Made by a program: the position numbers and the translations under genes
Part shown: one piece after another, positions 36,401-46,214 of the stretch
Layout: each line of letters opens with the position of its first letter
How positions within the stretch are numbered: the stretch's first letter is position 1
The notes under the pieces: model-generated
The model's input: only the letters and a program-made list of their open reading frames with translations
The model's database searches: none
Told to the model about the DNA's origin: nothing
NCBI GenBank assembly: GCA_015680685.1
Contig: MNCI01001919.1
Coordinates: 129,437-193,436, forward strand
Reading direction: 5' to 3'
Length of the DNA: 64,000 nucleotides
DNA from: Gnetum montanum
Lineage: Eukaryota; Streptophyta; Gnetopsida; Gnetales; Gnetaceae

Positions 36401-36601
36401 CTCGAAAGGATCAGCATAATGGGTGGGGTACGCATGAATGTCGAAGCCGATCTGCCCTGTTACACCAGCGCGTACATTGCTAGTAGAGGTAAACGCCTTT
36501 ATTGTTGTTTCAGTCCAAGTTAAGGTATCACCTTCACACTTTCGCACCTTTACACCTTTACAAATGACGCGCTTCAATCTTCTGCTCCTCCTCTCTTCTC
36601 T
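33469..36601 (-). pseudogene. Six-exon antisense gene inside element A
   Basis: Minus-strand gene between protease and RT. Exons: 36601-36333, 36192-35147, 35052-34873, 34802-34677, 34596-33779, 33702-33469. Introns of 140, 94, 70, 80 and 76 bp have GT...AG ends, except intron 4, whose donor reads CTAAGA. All junction phases agree and the total is 2,673 nt, ending in TAA. Exon 1 is basic at its start (RERRSRRLKR). Exon 2 holds the globular part: LFHYYDIKEAQHWLGHA, LFGVPSNGLP, IYPLFRAQAFPKTLSQG, YAFFIACLRHF, KPWITHIFDTT. Exon 5 encodes a charged coiled coil and STSPEREM; exon 6 is hydrophilic (G/E-rich). Three stops in exon 2 and five in exon 5, all TAG or TGA. A further 5' exon is possible. 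Extra ORFs, some antisense, are known in plant Ty3/gypsy elements; function unknown. Confidence 0.8.
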
Positions 36602-37005
36602 CTGTAATAGCTAAGAATTCAAATTCGTGATAGCAAACAACCTGTTCTAAATGAAAACTGCTTACTTATATACAAAATTTAACCAACTTGATACCCGATT
36701 TCAATGAGACTTGTCTAAATGCTGGTGTGAGCTGGAACCTGAGGATCGAAGCATTAATTACATCATATATTGCACGCATTACGGTCCAAAATGACCCTAA
36801 ACTACTGTATCTTATCTCCTCATAATCAGGTCTCATTAATTACAGGCTATTCACGAAATTTAAAATTCAGTTAGCTTTACGCTCAGTAACGTCACGTCAT
36901 GTCCTATACACTAAACTAAGCATTATTCATTAAGTACTTATCACATCAAACTTAGTATCTTTCTAATTACTTTGGCATTTGACAATTTTGTAGGATAATT
37001 GACAG
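36602..37005 (+). other. Spacer before A pol, with splice-acceptor-like site
   Basis: Non-coding. It contains one TTAAACT-like unit near 36783-36815 ('ggtccaaaatgaccctaaac'). At its end, attttgtag|gataatt (AG at 36992-36993) aligns with the acceptor-like site of B at 18611-18614. If used, the removed intron would include the whole antisense gene. Confidence 0.5.
36665..36672 (-). promoter_or_regulatory. TATA-like box upstream of the antisense gene
   Basis: On the minus strand TATATAAG, about 65 bp before exon 1. It could be a promoter element, but the same bases also contain AA|GTAAGC, a possible splice donor of an upstream exon. I cannot decide between them. Confidence 0.3.
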
Positions 37006-38201
37006 ATGGACGAAATTTTATCTACACCGCTAGTTTTAACAAGCTTACACGGTGAAATCATTAGACAGCTTGATCCCACACCAATAGAAACTAACCTAGC
37101 CCTTAATGATGCAATCATAGCCATGTCAAAAACATCTCTAGACTAGCCAGAGCAATCGACGCGCATGCTAGATCTGGAAGCTGTTAATGTAACCGAAGAT
37201 CCACTCAACGAGGTCCCTGTGCTTACGCATAGGGGTGAGACTAAAACTCTCAAGGTTAGTTCTCTATTGGACCAAAAGGCACATGATGACATAAAATAGG
37301 TTCTCCAGAATAATATCACAGTGTTTGCATGGTCATACGAGGATATGCTGGGACTAGACCCAAGATTAATTCAACACAACATAATCCTAGATCCCCATAT
37401 CAAAGCCGTCAGACAAAAAGCACGAAAGATCAAGCCAGAAGTCACGCTAGCAGTATGTGATGAAATTACTAAACTGTACCAGGCTGGTTTTATTCGCGCG
37501 GTTGATTACTCAGATTGGATATCTAACATTGTAGTGGTTCCTAAAAAGACTGGAGGAATACGCATCTGCATAGACTTCTGGGACTTGAACAAAGCTATAA
37601 TCAAAGATAACTTCCCATTGCCGAGTATCGATCAATTGGTGGATACAACCGCTGGACATGCGCTTTTGTCCTTCATGGATGGCTTCTCAGGCTACAACCA
37701 AATACGCATCAACCCAGAGCACCAGCTAACAATGACGTTCATGACACCCTGGGGAACCTTTTGTTACACCATGATGCCTTTTGGTTTAAAAAACGTCAGA
37801 CCGACATATCAGCGAGCCATGACATACATCTTTAGTGATTACCTCCTAGGGAGACTGAATGATTATGTTGACGATATAGTTGTTAAGTCTTTAAAGTCGG
37901 AAGATCATTCAGAGGATCTGGAGTTAGTCCTCAAAAGATGCTCTAAATATGACCTCCGGCTCAACCCAAAAAAGTGTGTGTTCGGAGTCAAAACCGGACG
38001 CATGCTGGGTTTTGTGGTATCGAAAACTGGCATACGCGTGGATCCTGACAAAGTCAAGGCCATTGTTGAACTAACACCCCCTACAAGTCTTAAGCAATTA
38101 CATGGATTATAGGACAGGTTACAGTTTATCAGGTAGTTCATCTCGAGATTAACCGACAAGTTACACCCTATGCAACATTTGCTTAAAAAGGGGGTTAATT
38201 T
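37006..38201 (+). pseudogene. pol: Reverse transcriptase of element A
   Basis: Opens with ATG 37006 (MDEILSTP). RT blocks are well kept: GFIRAVDYSDWISNIVVVPKK, GGIRICIDFWDLNKA, LLSFMDGFSGYNQI, WGTFCYTMMPFGLKN, and the intact catalytic box DYVDDIVV (37861-37884), then KCVFGVKTGRMLGFVVS. Stops at about 37144, 37297 and 38110 stand where B has Trp, an aligned residue or Gln. It ends at a single N (38202) that hides about 80-90 bp present in B (19840-19925). Confidence 0.93.
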
Positions 38202-38202
38202 N
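38202..38202. other. Single-N join with missing sequence
   Basis: One N between 'gttaattt' and 'ttgccatttt'. B at 19840-19925 has about 80-90 bp here, encoding QEAFDNLKKEL and following residues, so the N stands for a collapsed gap, not one base. Confidence 0.8.
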
Positions 38203-38580
38203 TTGCCATTTTATATCTACCTCGCAACTTCAGATGTAGCCTTAACTGCATTACTTTGCTAAAGGAGGGATGATGGGTCGGAAGTACCCATCTACTACTT
38301 AAGTCATGCTCTATGTGCGTATGAAATGAGGTACAGCGAAGTAGAGTGTAACTGCTTAGCGTTAGTATTTATGCTCAAGAAGTGTAGGCATTATCTCTTC
38401 CGTAGTCAGGTCAACATCATCTGTAAAAATAACATTCTTAGGGTCATTACGCATAACCTATATGAAAGTAGAAAAATAGCTCATTGGAAGGCTATCACAG
38501 TAGAATTCGATCTGCATTACATTGGCCAATATTCTATGAAAGGCCAAGCGATAGCTGACCAATTAATAACATCACCTATT
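38203..38580 (+). pseudogene. First RNase H of element A
   Basis: Degrades the RNA strand during reverse transcription. It begins inside the domain (FYIYLATSDVALTALL) and continues with VPIYYLSHAL, MRYSEVECNCLALVFMLKK and RHYLFRSQVNIICK to FDLHYIGQYSMKGQAIADQL. One stop (TAA at about 38260) lies in the first part. The N-terminal strand is lost to the assembly defect. Confidence 0.85.
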
Positions 38581-38599
38581 GACAGTCAGGCAACCATAG

Positions 38600-39102
38600 A
38601 GCCTGAATTTCTAGATGAACATGTACATAGTTTAAGCCCTGTTTTAACAAGCCCCGAAGCAATGTTATACTTCAACGGAGCTTCAACTGTTAGAGGCAGC
38701 AGCGCTGCCATAGTTATTACTTTATCACCTGAGGATGTGCATCTTCACGCTTATCGCTTGACCTTCCCCTGTACGAACAACATGGCAGAGTATGAGGGGC
38801 TCCTCAGGGGATTACTAACTACCTGCGAACTCGATGTTCAACACCTAGCAATTAGGGGTGATTCGATGCTCGTCATCAATCAGATCATAGGAGTCTACAC
38901 CTGTAAGGCTGCACATCTACAGCCCTATTGCGATATGGCTAAAGATCTTCTAAAGCGGTTCACGACCATCGATGCCCAGCACGTGCCACGAACTGATAAC
39001 ACACTAGCTGATGCACTGGCTACACTGGCCTTGAACGTACCCTCACACTTGTTCAACACCTGTCCCGCATTAATAACAGATTGCATAGATCCCATCATTT
39101 AG
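38600..39102 (+). pseudogene. Second (archaeal-type) RNase H of element A
   Basis: Identifies the Tat lineage. Catalytic positions of the D-E-D-D set: MLYFNGAS, where the first Asp is Asn (AAC at 38674-38676); NNMAEYEGLLRGL (Glu kept); RGDSMLVINQI (Asp kept); TDNTLADALATLA (Asp kept). The domain continues the first RNase H without a break and ends before a TAG at 39100. One G-to-A change explains the lost Asp. Confidence 0.9.
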
Positions 39103-40432
39103 GTGACGCAAATATCCTCTCTACTCGAGGACAGAACGCCAGAGTGGTACGATGGCATTAAGACTTACCTCTTGCATGGCGAGCCACCCCATGAATTAAC
39201 ACACATGCAGAAAGATGCAAACCACAAGCAAGCTAGGCAGTACGTCATCATAGGAGACAGTACTCTTTGTAGATGCTCTTTTGATGGTGTGCTACTTACT
39301 TGCGTTAACAAGAACCAAGCACAACATATAGTTGGCGAGGTCCATGAGGGATTATGTGGAGGACACGTAGCACCATGGGCTATGGCTTCAAAAATCTGTC
39401 GCTTAGGGTATTACTGGCCATACATGGAAAAAGATTGCCTAATAAAGGTTAAAACTTGCAACACGTGTCAGTGCTACGCAAATCTTATACATGTGTCGCC
39501 TACAGANTACGTGTCAGTGCTACGCAAATCTTATACATGTGTCGCCTACAGAGTTACATACGACTCAGATAACATGGTCATTTCAACGATGGGGACTAGA
39601 CATTATAGGTCCCATCACACTGAAATCTTTCATAGGTCATAGCTTCATAATTACCGCTACTGAGTACTTCATGAAATGGGTAGAATCTATTCCTTTACAA
39701 AAGATCACATCTCAACAGATTTGCCATTTCATCTTAGACAACATTGTAACCAGATTTGGCCTCCCGATGATTATCATGACCGATAATGGGCCACAGTTTA
39801 GTAGTTCAGAAACCAAATCCTTTTGTGATAGCCTTGGCATTAAACAATCTTTTTCCTTGCCCTATTACCCGCAAGCGAATGGTCAAGCTAAAGCCACAAA
39901 CAAGGTCATCATCAATCTGCTCAAGAAAATGCTTGACAGCAACAAGAGGCGGTGGCATGAAAAAGTCCTCTATGTGCTATGGGCATATCGTACTACATGT
40001 AGGATGCCTACAGATAGTATGCCCTATAGTCTAGTCTATGGATCTGAAGTAGTGCTACCCCTCGAATTGCAAGTGCCTTTTCTGAGAATGGTCCTCTCCA
40101 CGATTATAAATGAGGCTCAACACACCGAGTCTCGGATCATGGATTTGGATTCAGTAGAAGAGAAGTGAATACAGACACTTGATACAATCCAGAAGTATCA
40201 AGACACACAGAGGCAAAAGCATTGTCATAATCTCCAGCAGCGCCCGATCAAGAAGGGATATTTAGTTCTCAAGGCCATTCACGAACCAGTGGGCAAGTTC
40301 TCTGCAAACTGGGAGGGCCCTTTCTTGGTGATTGATTTGTATGGCAACTGAGCATTCAAGCTAGCGGACAACGATGGCAATGAGCTACCAAATCTTGTTA
40401 ATCATATATATCTAAAGCGATACTACATATAG
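39103..40432 (+). pseudogene. int: Integrase of element A
   Basis: The HHCC zinc finger is recognisable (EVHEGLCGGHVAP ... KTCNTC, about 39340-39470). The frame then shifts because of an assembly artefact at 39507. Core: WGLDIIGPITLKSF (first Asp), MTDNGPQFSSSE (second Asp, 39782-39784), YYPQANGQAKATNKVI, where the catalytic Glu is Lys (AAA at 39890-39892). The C-terminal domain has GYLVLKAIHEPVGKFSANWEGPF and ends NLVNHIYLKRYYI at TAG 40430-40432. B has the opposite pattern: second Asp lost, Glu kept. Confidence 0.93.
39463..39552. repeat. False 44-bp duplication around a single N
   Basis: Bases 39463-39506 are repeated exactly at 39509-39552, with N at 39507 between them. B has one copy of this integrase stretch. 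Two contig ends that overlap by 44 bp seem to have been joined by one N instead of merged. Removing one copy restores the frame. Confidence 0.92.
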
Positions 40433-40469
40433 CTACATCTCCAATGTGAACATCAGGTATGACCATAAT

Positions 40470-40965
40470 CATCTGCTATGACGCTAAACTGGCAACAACC
40501 ATCCGCTACGACGTAAAACTGGCACTCCCTTCACGCGTCTGCCACGATGCTAAACTGGCATTGATCATCTGCCATAATGTAAAACTGGCAAGTTGTAACC
40601 GTTCACTACGAGGTAAAAATGGCAGTGTTGTATAGGTCCGCCAAGACAAAAAACTGGCATTTTCGGCACATGTCCGCCATGATGCTAAACTGGTACCGAC
40701 TGTCTACCATGACACAAAACTAGCACAGGTAAGTAGTCGTCTGCTGAGATGTAAAACTAGCACAAACTTGTCCTTGGGTCATGACACAAAACTAACACCC
40801 ATAGCACGGTCTGTTGAGACCATAAATTAGCTTTGCCACCATCCGCTACGACGTAAAACTAGCATTTCTCGGTCTGCCCAGACTTTAAACTGGGACCATG
40901 GTCTGCTGAGACTTAAAACCAGCAACGATAGTCTACCAGGACTTAAAACTAGGACTCATAAGTTG
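40470..40965 (+). repeat. Tandem repeat array after A integrase
   Basis: About 15 degenerate units of 28-40 bp of the form catctgctatgacgctaaac + tggca. Unit sequence drifts from AAACTGGCA on the left to AAACTAGCA and AAACTAGGA on the right. The same position and core occur in B at 22075-22400. Confidence 0.9.
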
Positions 40966-42122
40966 CCATCATGCAAGTCAAGTGAGCGTGATCATCTCTG
41001 TGCAGCCACAAGACAAACGGGGTGGGACGCTATGACAGCCCCAGCGTCACTACCTCATCGGCATTCTGCTGATCTCTTGGATGTGCTGAAGGGAATACTA
41101 CTGACCCCTTGGAGATACCATCACCACATCCTTTCCAGCGGTGGTACCTCTGAGAGGTTAGTTTTATCATCCGGAGCCCCAAAGGTGTTCTCATCAATTA
41201 CGACTTTGGAGATCTCCGCTCATCATTACTATCAGACCCTGGCTTCATAGATTCACCTAGCTAGTTCTTTACATAACCAATCAGGTGCACTGAGTCTGAT
41301 GTTCTTTGGCGATGATATGTTGGGCTGAGCGTCAAGGTTGAAGACTCTGGCCTCGTGCTACAGTTCCTCCTTCACGGCCCGATCACTTTATCTCACCTCT
41401 AATAGTACTTTTTTCAACAACCTCGCCCGTGATTCACATGGATAATGGTACCCTCTGTTTTCTTCTTTGGTTGCAGGTTACTTGTTACGAAGACATCATT
41501 CGAAGGTGCGTTCATCTGAGTGGTGTAATACCGATAGCGTTTTGAGATGGCTGCTTAAGTTGGCCTGTCCACTCGAAGGGTGCATCCTTGTGTGCCTCAT
41601 AATCCTACCCCTAGCCCTTATCACTATCCTTAACTATCCCATCTGCTTCCCGTATGCAAAATGTACATACGCAGCACACGCTTTCTACATTCGCATTACA
41701 ATCAAGTCCATAAGCTGGCGTAACGCAACTCACCTAGTGGACACCAAAAAAAAATGGGGGTTGGCAAAATGGGTGAAACACATCTCACCCAAGCCATGTA
41801 GATGCAACACAATTCATCTATGCAACCCCCTCTAAAACAAAATGAAGGCATAACTCCATGCAAACACAATCGTAGGAGAAAGCCTATTTGCTTATGCGTG
41901 AAAAAGCTATACCTGCCCATTTGCATCTTCCCCGAACCTCATTTGGGTCTTCCCTGAACTTGTTTCCTCCTATACCATCCGATCTCCGGATTCCCTCATC
42001 TCTGCACCTCTATGTTGACAGGATGATACTTGAGTACCTGTTGATAAATGCTGTTGGTGCTTTCATTGGTCTGGTGTTTTGTATTCTTTGTCGACGTCTT
42101 TTGGGCAAGCCCTCTAACCGTC
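40966..42122. other. 3' untranslated region of element A
   Basis: No conserved sense gene. The plus-strand frames at 40963-41250 and 41467-41835 have no counterpart in B and look accidental. The end, with 'gtgttttgtattctttg' and the tract that follows, aligns with B. Confidence 0.55.
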
Positions 42123-42138
42123 AACAAAGAGGGGCCAT
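42123..42138 (+). other. Polypurine tract of element A
   Basis: aacaaagaggggccat, directly before the 3' LTR; same as in B but for the last base. Confidence 0.92.
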
Positions 42139-43745
42139 TGAAACACCGTGGAAATTTTGAATCGGCCTCAGGTGAAGATTCACGATTCAGGCAATAGTTC
42201 GTGATAGAATTCCAGAAGGTAGAACAAGTCAAAGCAAGGTGAAACGGTGCCCGGCATCAAGTCTCCAACTTCCTTACAAATTTCAATTCTACTATGTTTT
42301 CTATCTTTATGCTACATTATGCAACATAGCATAATGACGCTTAGCGTAATTCTACTTAACATAGTCTGACATCAGAAGGTAACTTACTTCAGCAGATTTG
42401 GTAAAGCTTAAGGCCTAAGCAGCGTAATATGCAACTTCTTCAATATCCTGCTAAGTCTTTTGACTAGGGTCTGATTTACGCTCCGTTACGTAAGGCAGCG
42501 TAATGAGCTTCAAAAAGGTTAAAGGGATAGTCCAAGGGAAGCGTGACAGATAGGCTCCTTTCTTTTTTCAGATTGATCACTTTATGCTGGTTACGTTATG
42601 CAGCGTACGTCAGTGTAATTTATCATCGAGTTGATCATTTTTTATCCTTCACTACACTTTGCTGCGTAAGTGAGCGTAAAACAGCTTGACTCACTATTTC
42701 TATGCTTTGTTACGCTCTGCCACGCGACGTAGCGTAAACAAGTGTAATACAGCGTAAAGCCAGCTAAAGCAGTTATGCATTTTCTACCCATACGCGCAAT
42801 ACGCTGATAAGCGTATTGTGCGTAATCATGAAGCAGCTTCGGCAAAGTGTTGACACCATACGTTGCAATATGACGTGACATAGCGAGTTCATTAAGTTAA
42901 CGGTACCCGGAAAGTTCAAGACACATGTCATCAAGGCCATGCCTTTTCTACATATTATAAATACCTTAGTTGACGAAGAAAAGAGAGGACTTTTGACTTC
43001 TTCTTTTTTGGGGGAAAAGAGAGAGCAGTGGCTGGCATCTTCAACTTTTGGCAGTTATCATCCTTGAGCAGAAATAAGAGACATTTTTTGAGCATTTGGC
43101 AGCAAGAGTGATCATACCCTTTTGGCGAAAATACAGTTCTCCCATCGGTGATCCTTGGCAGTTTTGAGCAGAGACTATCCAAAGCAAAGAAGATAGATCA
43201 GAGATCGTGAGATCATCTGGTGTGGTTGGCAAGATCTATTGACCAGACACAGTTGGTTGATAGACATCCGAGCTTGACCTTCCTTGCACTCCGTCTTTGG
43301 CTTATAAGGTAGACCGAGCTCCATTCTGCACTCCTTATTAAATAGTTTTCTTATTATTTTGTGTATGTTCTGCACAAGATAATCGGAGTCTTCCCATTGT
43401 AATTTTGTATACAAGATACTCGTTTTTTCAGGTAAAAGTACAGATCTTGAAATCATGCATTTCTCTTAAATCCAATTCCCTTTTTCGTGTTAACGTTGTC
43501 ATTATTGCAATTTATCTACATCGTTTTCCTCTCCTCTTGCGATTTATCGAATCAAATCATTCCACGGAACACTTATAATCTTCGTCGATTTACTGATTAA
43601 GTAAGTCCCTGTCTGATCGACAAGACCGTTCAGGGCACTGCGGATTCATTTTCTCCAGCATAGCCCTCACACGAATCCATGGTTAAAACTGTGTACACGG
43701 ATTTTGTTTGGTATTTTCCAGCTACCGACATTTTCTGTCGTTATA
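42139..43745 (+). repeat. 3' LTR of element A
   Basis: 1,607 bp, colinear with the 5' LTR at a constant offset of 14,725 as far as the TATA box. It is 12 bp longer, explained by an indel near 43396 ('attgtaattttgtatacaag' against 'gattacaag'). Ends cgttata, followed by the GAGAT target repeat. Confidence 0.96.
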
Positions 43746-44330
43746 GAGATGACTAACTACATGAAGCTTGCCAACTTCTGATATGCTAATCATAGGAAGA
43801 CCAACAATACAACATGAGAAGTAGATGGCTAGTTCATGCCTCCTTTATGAGGTTGAATTCAAGAATCATAAGGAAACTAAGCAAAAGTTAGAGATAGACA
43901 ACATCAAGCTTGAAGTTCTCTAGAATTGATTTATTAATCAATGATTGGTTGAAAAGGACTTGGGTAGAAGGATGAATAAGTACCATGAGTTGCAAAACTT
44001 AGTTAAGACATTTGATGTTTAATGAAAGAAATTTGTAGCAAGGTTTATGAACGTTAAGGAGTTCTTCCTAACAATGCTCTATTGATGGAGCATCTCTATA
44101 CCAGGACATATCAGTGAAGCCATGTGGACTATGTACGATCCATAGAGTAAGTAAGAGAAAATGAAAGCATTTCTAGATGCTTTCCACCTAACTTTTAAAA
44201 AAATAGTCATGTTAGAATAACATCAACCTCAACCACTATCATCGCCATGAGCACTAGAGCATGATGAAGGTCCTTCATCATTCCAAAAGGCTCCACCTCA
44301 TACCACTATTTGATCTTCACCACATATTTA
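43746..44330 (+). pseudogene. Element C1 gene, last segment
   Basis: Resumes after element A. One frame reads LGRRMNKYHELQNLVKTFDV, then VARFMNVKEFFLTMLY, AMWTMYDP and KMKAFLDAFHLTF (about 43960-44200), with stops but no obvious shift. The preceding heptad-like sequence continues the coiled coil of the middle segment. It ends in a serine/proline-rich tail (about 44220-44300). Family not recognised. Confidence 0.55.
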
Positions 44331-45450
44331 GCAATAAGGGGATTTCTACCACCATTTTGTAAAGGTATCCAATTTTGTTATCAAGGACACCCAATTTTGG
44401 AAACTTCATGATTCTATACAATTTAGTAGTAAGAGTCAATTAGTTAGTCAAATTTAGTTAGTTAATAATCCCATACCTTCCAATTTTGTAAGAAGCTTGA
44501 TCCTACTTTTTTTTCACTTGAGGATGAGTTTTCACTCACTTGTGGGAATATGATTAGCCATTGACTAGATGCAACGATGGGAATCATTTTACATAGCCTC
44601 ATCAATGTAGCCCCATTGACACATGTGAAGATGCATTGACACAAATGCATTGACATAGTGTCATGTCATGCCTATATAAATACGTGTACCCACTACATTT
44701 ATGGCATGTTATGTGATTAGAGTAGCCAAGTTCTTGTAGTTTTCTTCCACTAGAGTTAGAATATTTTTTAAGTACCTATAGTAGGACTTCAAGCATTGTA
44801 TGGATCCTTATTCAAGCATCATTATACCTAGATAAATTGATGTGATGGCAATAAAGATGAGATTTTTGATACTCCTTACATCACTTAAAATATATTAATT
44901 TTTATTTTATGCACTTTATTATTCATGCAATTTATGTTCTTATCCTTAATTAATGTATTTAATAGAAAACACATAAGTATGAGTACTTTAAACATAACAT
45001 TTAATGCTCAGTAATTATAGAAGTGGCTATTTGGTATAGCCAACAATAAACACTTGATAACTGAGTAGTGTTAGGATGAGTGCATGATGAATACAAAAAG
45101 TGCACTAGGATGCTTATGTTAGGTTAGTTAGCTTAAGAATCATTTAATAGTTAAGTAGTTAGTTTCCTAATTAATTATCTTTAGCTCAAAAATTAGATTA
45201 AATGAATAAAAAATATAAAATATAAATAAATATCATATGCCTTGGCTCCCACTTAATCATACAATTGAGTTTACACAAGTGAGAGCTAAGAAGACAATAA
45301 TCATAATTTCCCAAGATACTATCTTTGTCAATTGATACACTTAGAAGCTAAGTCCATGGAATTCAATCAAATTGCATGTGAATGCTTTTGATTCATACGA
45401 TTTGGTGGAGGGACTACTTGCTCCTCATCACCAAAAATTTGTATTATATA
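44331..45450 (+). other. Possible polypurine tract and 3' LTR of C1
   Basis: A purine tract caataaggggat (44331-44343) directly follows the C1 gene, then ttctaccaccatttt, loosely like the LTR start of B. A TATATAAATA box lies at 44673-44682. If this is an LTR, C1 is an LTR element whose internal region is only this gene. No second LTR was found, so this is tentative. Confidence 0.35.
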
Positions 45451-46210
45451 AGCATGATCTATTGAGGTAAGGTTTCCACATAAGAGGGCTTGATGGATAG
45501 TCTAAGTAGTATTAATGTTATAGTTATTATAATGTCAGATGCCAGATATATTGTAGGAATATCACTAATTAATGTTATAGATATCAATGCATTAATGGTT
45601 ATGTTAATGATCTTGATTAATGATAATGTTAATTGGTGTTTGTTGTTGATTCTAATAATGTGCTTTATAGCATGTGACCTATCTTTCAACTTCATTCTTG
45701 AGAGCATCAAGGTGATTTTCTCTACTATTTAGATGTTCTAACCCTCTTGCATTTGCTTCATGTTGATTGTAGTTGGAGGCTTTAATAGAGATTACAAGTC
45801 ATAGTGTGAATAGTAGATTAGAATATAGAATTGAAGTAATGCTGCAATATGGAAAACTAATTCAAATATCAATGTATATTTAGAGTCATGTTATGAATAT
45901 GTAAAGTGACCAATATGGTTATCTATTGTATCTCTTGTAAATTTGTATATAAAGGAAATTTACTAAAGATGTTTTCATGACATTTCATGGATATTTTAAA
46001 ATGATTATTTTTAAGGCTTCTTTAGGTATATATATATATATTAGATTATAAGGTGTCATAATTGATGTAATATGATTTTCGATCATCATTTATTTTAGAT
46101 GCTAAGTATTTGATAAGAGTTATATGGATTCTTAGTAATTTATCTTGGCCACATAAGTAATTTCATGTATTTATCTATGTAAATTTTGAGGTGTGACAAT
46201 TGTGAAATTT
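45451..46210. other. AT-rich stretch with no recognised gene
   Basis: Short frames at 45459-45732 on both strands are low-complexity (Ile/Leu/Asn) and arise from repeats of 'attaatgttatag'. A (TA)n run lies near 46028-46040. Probably the decayed upstream part of element F. Confidence 0.5.
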
Positions 46211-46214
46211 TCAA

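Larger units (their letters stand above)
27414..43745 (+). mobile_element. Element A: full-length Tat-like Ty3/gypsy retrotransposon with an antisense gene
   Basis: Two direct LTRs (1,595 and 1,607 bp) flanked by a perfect 5-bp target duplication GAGAT (27409-27413 and 43746-43750). Internal order: primer-binding site, gag, protease, a 4.1-kb spacer carrying a six-exon minus-strand gene, RT-RNase H, archaeal-type RNase H, integrase, tandem repeats, 3' UTR, polypurine tract. The first 330 LTR bases differ by about 8% by hand count, mostly transitions, so A is younger than B. It sits inside C1. Catalytic residues in protease, the second RNase H and integrase are mutated and stops abound, so it is inactive. 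Three assembly gaps or errors affect it. Confidence 0.96.

Noticed and set aside
36614-36750. An upstream exon of the antisense gene starting at a minus-strand ATG near 36745
   Set aside because: The possible donor AA|GTAAGC leaves a phase that does not match exon 1, and the frame has a stop; left unresolved.
40963-41835. Plus-strand frames in the A 3' UTR (95 and 122 aa)
   Set aside because: The aligned region of B has no such frames, so coding constraint is not supported.
45459-45732. Overlapping 80-aa frames on both strands
   Set aside because: Ile/Leu/Asn-rich product of AT-rich repeats; no motif.
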